64,000 nucleotides of DNA from an uncultured Collinsella sp. (GCA_934668875.1 CAKUON010000004.1:62001-126000), one strand, 5' to 3'; counted from the stretch's first letter, positions 50,632-59,337 are shown. Made by a program: numbers and translations. The notes: generated from the sequence alone by a model not told the origin.

Positions 50632-51956
50632 GCCTGCAAACGAGGATTAAGGCTGCCGGCGCTGCAGCGGCGGCAGCGCCTGTAGATGCGGGGCGTCGCC
50701 GCGCGGTGAAACGACGCACCAAGCGCGCCGTGATGGACCGCATGGGTTACGACGAAGTGGCGCGTATCAGCGCCTATATCGACCCGACACTTGCCCGCTC
50801 GGAATTGCGTCCTGCGGTGGAGGCGGCGCTCAATGTTGAGGAGCCGACCGATCTCGCGACGCCCGAGCGCGAGACTATCATCGACGAGATTTTGGATGAC
50901 GTGGTGGGCTTGGGGCCGTTGCAGCCGCTCATCGAGGACGACACCGTTACCGAGATCATGATCAACGGCTGCCGCTCGGCTTTCTTTGAACGCGGCGGCG
51001 TCTTGTACCCCATCGAGCATGCGTTTGAGGATGATGAGCAGATCCGTGTGCTTATCGACCGCATCATCTCGCCACTTGGCCGCCGTATCGACGAGCGCAG
51101 CCCCATCGTCAACGCCCGCCTCAAAACGGGCTATCGCGTCAACGCGGTGATTCCGCCTGTGGCGATTGACGGACCGATTCTCACCATCCGAAAGTTCTCG
51201 GACCGCATCTGCTCGCTGGACGAGCTTGTGGGGCTGGGGTCGCTGCCGCTTTGGTATGCGCAGCTGCTGTCGTGCGCGGTGTCGCTGCGACAGGACCTGG
51301 CGGTTGCGGGAGGCACGGGATCTGGTAAGACCACCCTGCTCAACGCGTTGTCATGCGAGATTTCCACCGGCGAGCGCATCGTGACGATCGAGGACTCTGC
51401 CGAGCTCAAGTTTGCGCATCATCCGCATGTGGTGCGCCTAGAGGCGCGCGAGGCTTCAATTGAGGGTGAGGGCGCGGTGACGATCCGCGACCTGGTGACT
51501 AATGCCCTGCGCATGCGCCCCGACCGCATCGTGGTGGGCGAGGTGCGCGGTGCCGAGTGCTGCGACATGTTGCAGGCCATGAACACGGGCCACGACGGGT
51601 CGCTCACCACGCTTCATGCGGGTTCAGAACAGGAGACCGTGGTGCGTCTGACGTTGCTTGCACGTTATGGCATCGATCTGCCGAGCGAGCTCATCGAGGA
51701 GCAGATTGCCATGGCGCTCGACGGCATCGTGATGTCCGAGCGCCACGCCGATGGCAGGCGCTTCGTCTCCTCGTATTCGGGGGTGCGACGCGCCGCATCG
51801 GGCGGCGTAGAGCTCGAGCGCTATGTGACGTTCGATGCCGCCGAGCGCACCTGGACGCTTGACCGCGAGCCGCCGTTTATCGCAGAAGGCCTGCGGTCGG
51901 GGACGCTCACACAAGAGGAGGTGGACGAATGGAGATCACTGTGCCCCTCGTCGTAG
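50628..51956 (+). CDS. cpaF: Tad pilus secretion ATPase CpaF/TadA
   Basis: A 442-residue hexameric secretion ATPase that drives extension and retraction of Tad pili. The N-terminal domain has [19 protein letters not shown] and [20 protein letters not shown]; Walker [10 protein letters not shown] is at about 229-237, the Asp box [12 protein letters not shown], Walker [20 protein letters not shown] and the His box [15 protein letters not shown]. The ATGA overlap with the previous gene and a 28-base overlap with tadB show tight translational coupling. Confidence 0.95.
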   Translation: MSLQTRIKAAGAAAAAAPVDAGRRRAVKRRTKRAVMDRMGYDEVARISAYIDPTLARSELRPAVEAALNVEEPTDLATPERETIIDEILDDVVGLGPLQPLIEDDTVTEIMINGCRSAFFERGGVLYPIEHAFEDDEQIRVLIDRIISPLGRRIDERSPIVNARLKTGYRVNAVIPPVAIDGPILTIRKFSDRICSLDELVGLGSLPLWYAQLLSCAVSLRQDLAVAGGTGSGKTTLLNALSCEISTGERIVTIEDSAELKFAHHPHVVRLEAREASIEGEGAVTIRDLVTNALRMRPDRIVVGEVRGAECCDMLQAMNTGHDGSLTTLHAGSEQETVVRLTLLARYGIDLPSELIEEQIAMALDGIVMSERHADGRRFVSSYSGVRRAASGGVELERYVTFDAAERTWTLDREPPFIAEGLRSGTLTQEEVDEWRSLCPSS

Positions 51957-52855
51957 GGGGCTTGGCAGGGCTTTCTGTCGCGACGGCGTGCGGGGCGGAA
52001 CCTCGTGTGCCGCAGGTACCGCCGGCGGAGCTGGCACGTCAGGCGCTCGAGACGGTGGCAGAGAAGCTGCCGCGTGAGCTGGTGGAAAACGATCTGCTTA
52101 AAAAGATCGCCCGCTCGTGGGCGTCGTTGGTCCCAGTGCATCGTCTTGGCTTTGTTATTGAGGATGATGCGGCGCGCCTGGCGTTTCTGTTGCTGTCGAG
52201 CGGTGCCAGCTGCATTGCTCTGACCATGGTGTCGCTGTCGCCCGTCGGCTTTGTTCTGGGGCTGGTAGCGCCGCTTGGCGTGGGCGCCGCGCGTGACACC
52301 TTCGACCATCGTCGTGAGCAACACGATGTAGAAGAGGCCATGCCCGAGGCCTTTACGGCGCTTTCAATGTCGCTTGCCTCAGGGCACTCTCTTGCGCAGG
52401 GCATGCGGTTTGTGGGCGCTCATGCGCAAGAACCAGTGCATACCGAGTTTTTGCGGGTAGCGGCGGCGATTGATTGCGGTATCTCGGCGACCGATGCGTT
52501 GGATGACCTGCTTGTTCGTATCGATGCCCCTGGTCTTTCGCTCGTAACGCTGGCGCTCAAGGTGTCGCAGCGTACTGGCGCTCCGCTTGCCGATTTATTG
52601 TCCGAGGCATCGAGCATGGTGGGTGAGCGCATTGAGCTCAAGCGCCGCCTGGATGTCAAGACGTCGCAGGCACGCATGTCGGCACATATGGTCGCGGCGA
52701 TGCCGGCGGGCATGTGCGCAGTGCTGGCCCTGCTTTCGGCCGACTTTCGTCGTGGCCTTGCAACGCCGGCGGGCGCCGGCGCCGTAGCGCTGGGGCTTGC
52801 CCTCAACGCCGTTGCCCTGGTGGTTATCCGGCGCATTATGCGGGTGGAGTTATGA
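51929..52855 (+). CDS. tadB: Tad pilus membrane protein TadB
   Basis: A 308-residue inner-membrane platform protein of the T2SS F-domain family. A first helix near the N-terminus ([18 protein letters not shown]), two helices at about 85-120, the F-domain (MPEAFTALSMSLASGHSLAQGM, then LVTLALKVSQRTGAPLADLL) and C-terminal helices are seen. It docks to the CpaF ATPase together with TadC. The ATG follows GAGGAGG inside the end of cpaF. The stop overlaps the tadC start (ATGA). Confidence 0.9.
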   Translation: MEITVPLVVGGLAGLSVATACGAEPRVPQVPPAELARQALETVAEKLPRELVENDLLKKIARSWASLVPVHRLGFVIEDDAARLAFLLLSSGASCIALTMVSLSPVGFVLGLVAPLGVGAARDTFDHRREQHDVEEAMPEAFTALSMSLASGHSLAQGMRFVGAHAQEPVHTEFLRVAAAIDCGISATDALDDLLVRIDAPGLSLVTLALKVSQRTGAPLADLLSEASSMVGERIELKRRLDVKTSQARMSAHMVAAMPAGMCAVLALLSADFRRGLATPAGAGAVALGLALNAVALVVIRRIMRVEL

Positions 52856-53493
52856 GTGCCCTGGTCGGTGTCGCGGCTTGCCTGTGTGCGCTCGGCGTGT
52901 TCGTCGCGACGGGTTTGGACCGGGCGGATGCGCGCAAGCTTGCCGAAGCGTGCAGGTGCGAGGCGGTGCTAGTCGTTGCCGCGGCTCGCTCGATGGTCGA
53001 TACCCTGGCAACACGATTGAAGAGCGCGTTCGATGCGGGCGGCCCGGCGCAGGTGTCGCTCGGTGAGGTGTCCGAGATGATCGACGTGGTGCGTCTGGGT
53101 CTTTCGGCAGGCCTTTCGTTCGATGCGGCGCTCGAGATCTTTTGCGCCAACCGTCGGTCGGTACTGGCCGTTCGTCTTGAACGAGCCTGCATGGCGTGGC
53201 GGGTGGGCGTGGGCACGCGCGAGGACGAGCTGTTGGCGGCTGCTTGCGACCTGGACGTGCGGGCGCTCGAAACCTTTGCGATTACGGTGGGGCAGGCGCT
53301 TGCCCTGGGTGCCCCGCTTGCTGAGACACTTGCTGCCCAAAGTCGCGAGATCCGTGCAGCGCATCGTGCCGCGGTCGAGCGTGAGATCGAGCGTGCGCCC
53401 GTAAAGCTGCTGGTCCCCACCGGCACGCTCATCTTACCGGCGTTGCTTTTGTCCATATTGGGCCCGCTGCTGGGAGCAGGCGGGATGATGTAG
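52852..53493 (+). CDS. tadC: Tad pilus membrane protein TadC
   Basis: A 213-residue protein with an N-terminal helix, an F-domain (EVSEMIDVVRLGLSAGLSFDAALE, then ETFAITVGQALALGAPLAETL) and a C-terminal helix (VPTGTLILPALLLSILGPLLGAG). It is the second platform protein of the Tad machine and is shorter than many TadC proteins. The start ATG at 52852 overlaps the tadB stop; the longer open frame upstream lies within tadB. The pilin gene follows 10 bases after the stop. Confidence 0.88.
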   Translation: MSALVGVAACLCALGVFVATGLDRADARKLAEACRCEAVLVVAAARSMVDTLATRLKSAFDAGGPAQVSLGEVSEMIDVVRLGLSAGLSFDAALEIFCANRRSVLAVRLERACMAWRVGVGTREDELLAAACDLDVRALETFAITVGQALALGAPLAETLAAQSREIRAAHRAAVEREIERAPVKLLVPTGTLILPALLLSILGPLLGAGGMM

Positions 53494-53503
53494 GGAGGAA
53501 TAC

Positions 53504-53737
53504 ATGGATACGACGACTGACGTTGTTAGTAGAGCTTGGGGCCGGGCGTTCTGCCAGGTGGTGTGCGCTCGCCAACGTGCCAAGGCGTTGTTGCAAGAAG
53601 AAAGCGCGCAGGGTACCACCGAGTATGCCATCTTGGTGGGTGTACTCGTGGTGATCGCGATCATTGCCATCGTCGCGTTTAAAGGCAAGGTCGAAGACCT
53701 ATGGAACGCGATCAAAGACGGCATCAACAGCCTGTAG
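53504..53737 (+). CDS. Flp-family type IVb prepilin
   Basis: A 77-residue major pilin precursor. The leader (about 35 residues, long and positively charged) ends at G of SAQG, cleaved before TTEYAILVGVLVVIAIIAIV, which has the Glu at +3 and Tyr at +4 typical of Flp pilins, then a hydrophobic helix and a short C-terminus (KGKVEDLWNAIKDGINSL). No prepilin peptidase (TadV/CpaA) is in the window, so one must exist elsewhere. GGAGGAA precedes the ATG. The next gene overlaps its last 37 bases. Confidence 0.9.
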   Translation: MDTTTDVVSRAWGRAFCQVVCARQRAKALLQEESAQGTTEYAILVGVLVVIAIIAIVAFKGKVEDLWNAIKDGINSL

Positions 53738-54264
53738 CGGGCGGGCGTCCTATCGGGGCGCTGCTGGTATTTGCCTGTTTAACCGTGGCGATAGCGGCGG
53801 CGCTTTGGGGACTTTACATCGCGCGGCAGCAGCGTCCTGGGACCTTCGTCGATTCTGGCTCAGATTCGGCGAAGGTGTCTAAAAAAGATGAGATGCGAGA
53901 TGCGGATGACTCTGATGTTGTCATCACGACGCAAACCTTTTTGCGGGCACTCGACGAGCGGTCGGGCGTCGCGGTGGAGCCGCCTGCAGATAATGCGATT
54001 GCGGTTCGTCTTGCATGGACTGAGGATCGACCGATGACCGAAGCGGCGGCAGATCTGTTGCGCGCCTACCGCGAGGTGCCCACGGCGCAGCTGGCCCTGA
54101 GCGGCTACCTCGACATCAAGGGCAATGTTTGGGGCGCCATCGTGCGTGACGGACGCGGCTGGGTCGACATGGTGACGGTTGCCGCGGATGCCGGTGATGC
54201 CTCGTGCCGCTTGCGCGCGGTGCGCCTGGCTCCAAAGACGGCGGGCTCAAAGGAGGGGTTGTGA
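53701..54264 (+). CDS. Tad-locus membrane protein of unknown function
   Basis: A 187-residue protein with one N-terminal helix (IGALLVFACLTVAIAAALWGLYIA, about 18-41), a disordered Ser/Asp/Lys stretch (45-70) and a globular extracytoplasmic part (75-175: TQTFLRALDERSGVAVEPP, LRAYREVPTAQLALSGYLDI). I recognise no family. Its start inside the Flp gene is uncertain, with a weak ribosome site, but translational coupling would explain it. Position between pilin and pseudopilin suggests a role in pilus assembly. The next gene begins two bases after its stop. Confidence 0.6.
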   Translation: MERDQRRHQQPVAGGRPIGALLVFACLTVAIAAALWGLYIARQQRPGTFVDSGSDSAKVSKKDEMRDADDSDVVITTQTFLRALDERSGVAVEPPADNAIAVRLAWTEDRPMTEAAADLLRAYREVPTAQLALSGYLDIKGNVWGAIVRDGRGWVDMVTVAADAGDASCRLRAVRLAPKTAGSKEGL

Positions 54265-54265
54265 A

Positions 54266-54484
54266 ATGCATGACGTTCTGCGTGAGGAATCTGCCCAATC
54301 GACGGTCGAATACGCCATCGTCACGGTGGCGCTGCTTTCCATTGTGCTGGCGATCGCGGGACTTTGGCGCGCCGGCACCGATGGGCGCCTGGCAGCACTG
54401 GTCGAGCGGGCGGCGTCTCATGGCGTTACCTCGACATCGGTTATCGACGCCGCTGCGGGCGCTAAGGACATCGCGTTGTATTGA
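54266..54484 (+). CDS. Small Flp/TadE-like pseudopilin
   Basis: A 72-residue protein beginning MHDVLREESAQSTVEYAIVT, followed by a hydrophobic helix (VALLSIVLAIAGLW) and a short tail. The SAQ-STVEY stretch parallels the cleavage region of the Flp pilin at 53504 (SAQG-TTEY), so it may be a minor pilin or pseudopilin processed by the same peptidase. AGGAGG precedes the ATG. It overlaps the next gene by up to 65 bases depending on that gene's start. Confidence 0.75.
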   Translation: MHDVLREESAQSTVEYAIVTVALLSIVLAIAGLWRAGTDGRLAALVERAASHGVTSTSVIDAAAGAKDIALY

Positions 54485-54956
54485 TATTGCGCGCGAGGAC
54501 CGGGCACAGTCTACGGTCGAGGCTGCCTTTTTGCTGCCGACGTTTCTGACGCTCATCCTTCTCGCGTTGCAACCGGTGTGTCTGCTCTATACGCGCGCGG
54601 TTATGGAGTCTGCCGCCGCCGAGACCGCGCGGCTCATGACCACGACGACGGCGGAAGACGACGACCTTAAGGAGTTTGCCCGTCGTCGACTTGCCGCGGT
54701 GCCCAATGTCTCGATCTTCCATGCCGGCGGGCCGCTGTCGTGGGATATCGAGCTTGGTCGGGCCGGCGCGGGTGGCGTTTCGTCTGTGTCCGTTGTCGGC
54801 GAGGTCAAGCCGTTGCCTGTGATTGGTGCATTTGCTCAGGCCATGGGCAGTGCGGGCGAGGGCGGCTATATCGAGCTCAAAGTCGATGTTTCGTATCAAT
54901 CGCGTCCCGAATGGCTGGAGGGAGATTATGATTCGTGGATTGCTGCGTGGGATTAA
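54420..54956 (+). CDS. TadE-like pseudopilin
   Basis: A protein of up to 178 residues with REDRAQSTVEAAFLLPTFLTLILLALQPVCLLYTRAVM, a TadE-type prepilin-like N-terminus (Glu in the cleavage region), then an extracytoplasmic domain without Cys. The start is uncertain: ATG 54420 lies well inside the previous gene; the natural family start would be near 54480, where only ATT-type codons exist in frame, so a non-standard start is possible. The C-terminus overlaps the next gene by 29 bases. TadE proteins are needed for Tad pilus formation. Confidence 0.72.
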   Translation: MALPRHRLSTPLRALRTSRCIDIAREDRAQSTVEAAFLLPTFLTLILLALQPVCLLYTRAVMESAAAETARLMTTTTAEDDDLKEFARRRLAAVPNVSIFHAGGPLSWDIELGRAGAGGVSSVSVVGEVKPLPVIGAFAQAMGSAGEGGYIELKVDVSYQSRPEWLEGDYDSWIAAWD

Positions 54957-57093
54957 ACGCTGCCTGCTGCGGGCGATGCGAGGGCTTGCAGACCGTTGTC
55001 GGCCGGGCGCTCACCGCAAGCGGGGCGGCTTTATGGGCCGCGCCGGCATCGACCTGTTTATCGAAGACGGTGCCTACACCACGCTCTCCTCTGCGGTGGT
55101 CATCTTGGTGGTGCTCACGCTGTTGTTTTCCTCGACCGCGGCGATATGGAGCATGTCACGTGCGGGGGACACCCAGGTGGCTGTCGATAGTGGCGCTCTG
55201 GCGGGCGCCAACGTGGTGTCGTCCTATCACACGGCAGCCACGGTGGTGGATGCGAGCATCTTGAGCTTGGGGCTAGCGGGGTTTGCCATGATTGGCACCG
55301 GCTTGGTCGCCATCCTCATTCCGGGTGCCGAGCCGGTTGCCGGCAATATGGTCGACACGGGAATTGAGATTATTAAAACGCGCAACAAGTTTGCCAAAAG
55401 CGCATCGGAAGGCTTACGGAAAATCGAGACGGCTTTACCGTATCTGGTCGCCGCGCGAGCTACGCAGGCGGTGTCGGCGCAGGATACCGATAGCGTGACG
55501 TATACCGGAACGGCGCTTGCCGTGCCTCGGACATCCGAGTCGGATTTCGTTGCGCTCAAGGGTTCCGAGATCTCGACCGATGCGATTAAAGGCACATCGG
55601 AAGATTTGGAGTACGCGGCCGAGGAGCTGCAGAAGGCTTCTGAGGACACGGCGAAGGCTAAAGAGCGTGCTTGGCTGGCGGATTGTGGTGGGTCTGACAA
55701 GGGCTCGGTCGGCAGCTGTTCTTGCATGTGGGAGCGTGCGAAAAGCCTAACGGATCTCTCCGGTGTTCAAAATCCGCATTACTCATCGAGCGTTACGTGG
55801 GAGCCTCAAGTTGCCCTTGATCGCGCGAAGGACTACTACCATTGGCGTCTGACAAATGAGAAGCCCCACAGCTCGAGTGTCGAGATGAAGGCAGAGTCTG
55901 CGGCGCGTAAGGCGTTTTATACCTATGCGAGCGCGGAGGTCGATCGGGCACATATAACCGAGAACGGAGACAGGGTTTCCTCCTATATTCCGCTGCTGCC
56001 GCGCAACTCTGATGAGGTTCGGGCGACGGAACTCTATACCGATGCGGTGTGGCCGACTAGCGTGAATGATGACAAGGCGTATCTGCATTACGGGACGACC
56101 TGCCCTAACTATAAGAAAGGGACGCCGAGCGGATTTGCTTCGGTTGCCGATTACGATGGACAGGATAAATGCAGCAAATGCCATTTTGGCGTTTTGTCGC
56201 TTGGTGCTGTTGCGGCGCCTTCAACCTCTATCGAAAACGGCTTCGAATATCACTTCGACGAGTTCAAAAAGGCCTTGGAGGAATACGTCAAATGTCGGAA
56301 CAAAGAGCTTGAGCTCATGCGTCAGACCGAGGATGAGGCCGACCGTGCGGGCAATGCGTTTGACCAGGCCATTAAAGCGCTTTCGGGCGAGCGTCCGCGT
56401 ATTGCTCCGCCCGGTCGCAACGGCGTGGTTGCCTTTGCGGTTTCGGGTGCCATCTCGAGCCCCGATGAGCTCAACTCTTCGTTTAACACGGCAGTCAGGC
56501 TTGGCGATCGCGGTGCCATCTCTGCCGCGGTGCTGGCGCCCGATGAGGCGACGGCGCAAAACAACGTGCTTTCGCGATTTTTCTCGACATTGAAGGAACG
56601 CTCGGGTGGCGTTGCCGGCGTACTCGATGGCGTCATGGATGTCTGGGGACGGCTGCTTGTGGGATACGGAGACATCCAAGGTTCGGCCGACGAACTTATG
56701 GACGAGATGATTAAAGGCCTAGGAGGGGGCAGCGGCGCGTTGGGCTCCATTGCATCGTGGCTCGGCGATACCGTTTCGGCGTCCGTGGCGGCGCTGGGTT
56801 TGGAACCGTGCGACTTGCGCCTGCGAAAGCCGGTGCTGACCGATTCCGCCAACGTCATTAAGAGCCCGGGGTCTGACATTGCCGGTCTCTCTCAAGCGCA
56901 AGACAAGCTGCGAAGTATTCCGTTGGGCGTGACCGATCCCAAGGCGCTTTGCGAGGCGTTGGAATATCAAGTCGAACGCACCATCAGCGGTACGGTGTTC
57001 ACGCTTGCGGAGATTCCTCTGCCCGGCGGTGGCTCCATCCCGCTCACCGTCGATGTCGCCACGCTGGTTGGCGCTCTGGGCGGTGGGTCGTAA
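54928..57093 (+). CDS. TadG-like Tad pilus-associated protein
   Basis: A 721-residue protein with a basic N-terminus, one helix at about 53-74 (TTLSSAVVILVVLTLLFSST) and a large outer part. QVAVDSGALAGANVVSSYHTAA after the helix matches TadG/Flp-associated (vWA-less) proteins. A second hydrophobic stretch (LSLGLAGFAMIGTGLVAILIP) follows near 110-135. The middle has several Cys pairs (CGGSDKGSVGSCSC, CPNYKKG, CSKCHFG) that could bind metal or form disulfides. Much larger than typical TadG. ATG after GGAGGGAG; stop overlaps the next start (TAATG). Confidence 0.75.
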   Translation: MIRGLLRGIKRCLLRAMRGLADRCRPGAHRKRGGFMGRAGIDLFIEDGAYTTLSSAVVILVVLTLLFSSTAAIWSMSRAGDTQVAVDSGALAGANVVSSYHTAATVVDASILSLGLAGFAMIGTGLVAILIPGAEPVAGNMVDTGIEIIKTRNKFAKSASEGLRKIETALPYLVAARATQAVSAQDTDSVTYTGTALAVPRTSESDFVALKGSEISTDAIKGTSEDLEYAAEELQKASEDTAKAKERAWLADCGGSDKGSVGSCSCMWERAKSLTDLSGVQNPHYSSSVTWEPQVALDRAKDYYHWRLTNEKPHSSSVEMKAESAARKAFYTYASAEVDRAHITENGDRVSSYIPLLPRNSDEVRATELYTDAVWPTSVNDDKAYLHYGTTCPNYKKGTPSGFASVADYDGQDKCSKCHFGVLSLGAVAAPSTSIENGFEYHFDEFKKALEEYVKCRNKELELMRQTEDEADRAGNAFDQAIKALSGERPRIAPPGRNGVVAFAVSGAISSPDELNSSFNTAVRLGDRGAISAAVLAPDEATAQNNVLSRFFSTLKERSGGVAGVLDGVMDVWGRLLVGYGDIQGSADELMDEMIKGLGGGSGALGSIASWLGDTVSASVAALGLEPCDLRLRKPVLTDSANVIKSPGSDIAGLSQAQDKLRSIPLGVTDPKALCEALEYQVERTISGTVFTLAEIPLPGGGSIPLTVDVATLVGALGGGS

Positions 57094-57569
57094 TGAGTAT
57101 CCGCATGCGTCTGCGCGAGGAGCGCGCCCAGGCGACGGTGGAGATGGCAGTGGTTACGCCCGTTTTGCTGGTGCTGGCACTCATCGTGTACAACGTCATG
57201 ATCTTTGCCAGCGCTGTCGCGCGCTTCGACCGCGTGGTGCCCGACATCGTGTTGGCGCACGCCGTGGCGTCGGAGGGGGAGGGCGACGAAAGCTCTGCCG
57301 ATGCCTCGGCGACGGTTCAGACTCAAATTCTGAATGCCATGGAAGGCTATGACTTGCAGATCGAAGTGTCGAGCGAGCAAGGCGCGGAGGCATCGGATGG
57401 TGGCCTGCTCTCCCTATCCGGTACGTTTAGGACCTACACCTGCACCATGCACTATGAGCCGTGGCCGAGCTCGCTGAGCATTGCCGGTCTTTCTTTGGGT
57501 GCGCCGGCACAGTTGTCGCACGAGCGCGTGGTAACGATCGACCCATGGCGTCCGGGGGTGGTTATGTGA
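57093..57569 (+). CDS. TadE/TadF-like pseudopilin
   Basis: A 158-residue protein: REERAQATVEMAVVTPVLLVLALIVYNVMIFASAVAR is a prepilin-like start with the Glu in VEMA, and the remainder is an extracytoplasmic domain with an acidic, Ser/Ala-rich stretch (EGEGDESSADASA). It is one of three small pilin-like proteins in the locus. The ATG overlaps the previous stop by one base and its stop overlaps the next start by four, as across most of this operon. Confidence 0.8.
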   Translation: MSIRMRLREERAQATVEMAVVTPVLLVLALIVYNVMIFASAVARFDRVVPDIVLAHAVASEGEGDESSADASATVQTQILNAMEGYDLQIEVSSEQGAEASDGGLLSLSGTFRTYTCTMHYEPWPSSLSIAGLSLGAPAQLSHERVVTIDPWRPGVVM

Positions 57570-57925
57570 CTGCGGTTTCGTCCTACATCGCCTACGCGCG
57601 GGCGCTCAACAGGTTGGTCTGGACGCCGGCAGAGTTTGTGGTGGCGGAGTCGTTTGCCGCACGCCTGCGCGGCATGCTGGGACGGCGTCCGGTTGCCGCC
57701 AACGGCTTGCCGCTCGTCATGGCGTTTCCACGCTGCTCTTCGGTCCATACGTGTTTTATGACCTATCCCATCGACATCGCCTTCATCGATCGCGACGGCA
57801 ATATCCTCGCGCGCTACGAAAACGTATGTCCCTGGCGTATGTGCTCCTGCCCCGGCGCCTGGGCCGCACTAGAGCGCTCTTCAATCACTGTTTCGACCCC
57901 TGCTCTCCAACGCGTGCCGGCTTAA
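57566..57925 (+). CDS. DUF192-family protein
   Basis: A 119-residue protein. FAARLRGMLGRRP, then CSSVHTCFMTYPIDIAFIDRDGNIL and the C-terminal CSCPGAWAALE are the DUF192 pattern. Such proteins are often the last gene of actinobacterial Tad loci; their function is unproven. There is no signal peptide, unlike many DUF192 proteins elsewhere, so it is probably cytosolic here. Its GTG start overlaps the previous stop by four bases (GTGA). Six Cys residues in 119 are unusual and could indicate metal binding. Confidence 0.82.
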   Translation: MTAVSSYIAYARALNRLVWTPAEFVVAESFAARLRGMLGRRPVAANGLPLVMAFPRCSSVHTCFMTYPIDIAFIDRDGNILARYENVCPWRMCSCPGAWAALERSSITVSTPALQRVPA

Positions 57926-57943
57926 GAATTGGCGACAGCGGAC

Positions 57944-57958
57944 TTTCGTCATACGAAA
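57944..57958. promoter_or_regulatory. Operator of the toxin-antitoxin pair
   Basis: TTTCGT-CAT-ACGAAA, a perfect 6-bp inverted repeat just upstream of a TAAGAT -10-like box and 26 bases before the toxin ATG. A ribbon-helix-helix antitoxin would bind such a site. Confidence 0.6.
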
Positions 57959-57983
57959 TTGGGTAAGATGGAGGAGAAGATGC

Positions 57984-58250
57984 ATGGATGTTGAGATTCA
58001 TCCCAACGCTAAAAAGCACCTGACGGAAAAGCAGGTGCTTAGCGCTTGGCTTGCGGTTACTGAGTGCATTCGTCGCGAGTCGAAGGACGAGCCGCCGAGA
58101 TGGCTTGCGATTGGATGGCTCCTAGACGGACGAAGCGTGGAGCTTGTCGCGGTCGAGCTTGTCCGTGGGTGGCTTATCATTCATGCCTTGTCTCCAGTCC
58201 AGAAGAAATTTTGGCAGGAGATTGAACGGGCTCGGCAAAGGGGTCGATGA
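57984..58250 (+). CDS. BrnT/DUF4258-like toxin of a toxin-antitoxin pair
   Basis: An 88-residue protein: VEIHPNAKKHLTEKQVLSAW, then SVELVAVELVRGWLIIHALSPVQKKFW. The His in the first strand, the central VELVAVEL strand and the IHAL...K ending fit small BrnT-like RNase toxins that lie upstream of ribbon-helix-helix antitoxins. The catalytic residues are not certain in this diverged copy. GGAGGAG precedes the ATG. The antitoxin gene overlaps by four bases. The promoter carries a palindromic operator. It follows the Tad operon but has its own promoter. Confidence 0.65.
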   Translation: MDVEIHPNAKKHLTEKQVLSAWLAVTECIRRESKDEPPRWLAIGWLLDGRSVELVAVELVRGWLIIHALSPVQKKFWQEIERARQRGR

Positions 58251-58534
58251 TGGGCAAGACGTATACGGCCGCTAATGGTCAGGTTGTAACGGATGAATTG
58301 ATTGACGCGTGGTGCGAGTCGTACGAGCGCGGAGAGTTTCCGGATGGCGAACACACCGTTGGTGGGATCGTGCATGGACGGCCCCCACTCTCAGGTGAGG
58401 GGACGGCAACGCTGTCGGTCAAGATTCCTCTGGGAATGAAGGAGGCCATTCGTCGACGGGCGGCTGCCGAGGGGATGACGCCAAGTGAGTTTGCCCGTGC
58501 GGCTCTGAGCGAAAAACTTCTTGCTGCCGGCTGA
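58247..58534 (+). CDS. Ribbon-helix-helix antitoxin
   Basis: A 95-residue protein. The C-terminal part ATLSVKIPLGMKEAIRRRAA, then AEGMTPSEFARAALSEKL is a ribbon-helix-helix DNA-binding fold; the N-terminal half (TAANGQVVTDELIDAWCESYERGEFPDG, VHGRPPLSGEG) is the toxin-neutralising and linker part seen in related actinobacterial antitoxins. Start at 58247 or at the ATG three bases on; AAGGGG is upstream of both. Overlap with the toxin gene implies coupled synthesis, and the pair probably represses its own promoter through the palindrome at 57944-57958. Confidence 0.78.
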   Translation: MMGKTYTAANGQVVTDELIDAWCESYERGEFPDGEHTVGGIVHGRPPLSGEGTATLSVKIPLGMKEAIRRRAAAEGMTPSEFARAALSEKLLAAG

Positions 58535-58597
58535 TGCCTCTGACGTGCCGATTTAAAGAACCGAGGCTGTGCTCAAAAACTTTTTTGAAATTCTCGG

Positions 58598-58625
58598 TTG
58601 ACCGGAACGCGTCCTTGGTTATACT
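58598..58625 (+). promoter_or_regulatory. Promoter of tRNA-Phe
   Basis: TTGACC (58598-58603), 16-base spacer and TATACT (58620-58625), 33 bases before the tRNA. Confidence 0.8.
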
Positions 58626-58657
58626 AATCAAGCCTTGAAACAAGGCACACCTCAAAT

Positions 58658-58712
<55 letters not shown>

Positions 58713-58730
<18 letters not shown>

Positions 58731-58962
58731 CCTTGAATTGACTAGGACCTCTGCAAAGGGGTCCTTTTCTTTTATGCAGCCCCCACATGGAATCGAACCC
58801 CGTGAGGGCGCGGAGCTGAGTAAACGCGTAAGCGTTTGCCAGCGCAGCTCGCAAGGCGCGTAAGCGCCGCAGCGGTCCGTCCGCGCAGCGCGCGGACGCG
58901 ATTCCCTTCCCCGCCACCTTGAATTGACTAGGACCTCTGCAAAGGGGTCCTTTTCTTTTATG
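58713..58962. repeat. Direct repeat of the tRNA-Phe 3' end and terminator
   Basis: 58713-58776 and 58899-58962 are identical over 64 bases and contain the tRNA T-arm half, acceptor end and terminator. The 122 bases between hold several tight hairpins (AAACGC-GTAA-GCGTTT, GGCGC-GTAA-GCGCC, GTCCGCGC-AGC-GCGCGGAC) and a minus-strand fragment resembling another T-arm (GGGGTTCGATTCC). Layout is like attL/attR of a lost or degraded element. Confidence 0.85.
58744..58770 (+). terminator. Terminator of tRNA-Phe (repeated at 58930-58956)
   Basis: AGGACC pairs with GGTCCT around TCTGCAAAGG, then TTTCTTTT. An identical copy lies in the second direct repeat. Confidence 0.85.
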
Positions 58963-58972
58963 TAGGGTTCTG

Positions 58973-59145
58973 CGGAAACTGCGTCCCAGAATAAGGGCTC
59001 AGAACGGGACACACTTTCCGCTTCGGGCCTGTCTGGGAAAGCGCGACCCGGAATGACGCGAAATTGCGGGTCGCGCTTTCCGGTTGGGCCTGCTAACGGA
59101 AAATGCGCCCCATTATTGAGCGATAGAACGGGACGCGCTTTCCGG
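58973..59145. repeat. Three tandem imperfect palindromes
   Basis: Units at 58973-59020, 59036-59082 and 59097-59145 each begin GGAAA.TGCG or GGAAAGCGCG, continue to CCC, and end GGG(A/T)C.CRCTTTCCG. Within each unit the ends are complementary; between units the centres differ. No ORF or T-run. The remaining 190 bases to the next gene contain only a weak promoter-like region. Confidence 0.8.
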
Positions 59146-59337
59146 TGCCTGCCTCCGGCGCGCGTACGCACCTTGTCGCACCATTCCGAGCCCGTCTGCT
59201 CCCAGACATTCCTCCCACTTTCGCGTCACTTTACAGACCGTTCGGTCGCCTGTCCGCACACGCGGGTATACTCAAAACGATACTTATCCTATGCAATACG
59301 ATGCGGGTTCGACCTGCATGATCCGAAGGGGGCAGTG

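Noticed and set aside
58973..59145. CRISPR array
   Set aside because: Only three imperfect self-complementary units with variable length and no constant direct repeat or cas genes.
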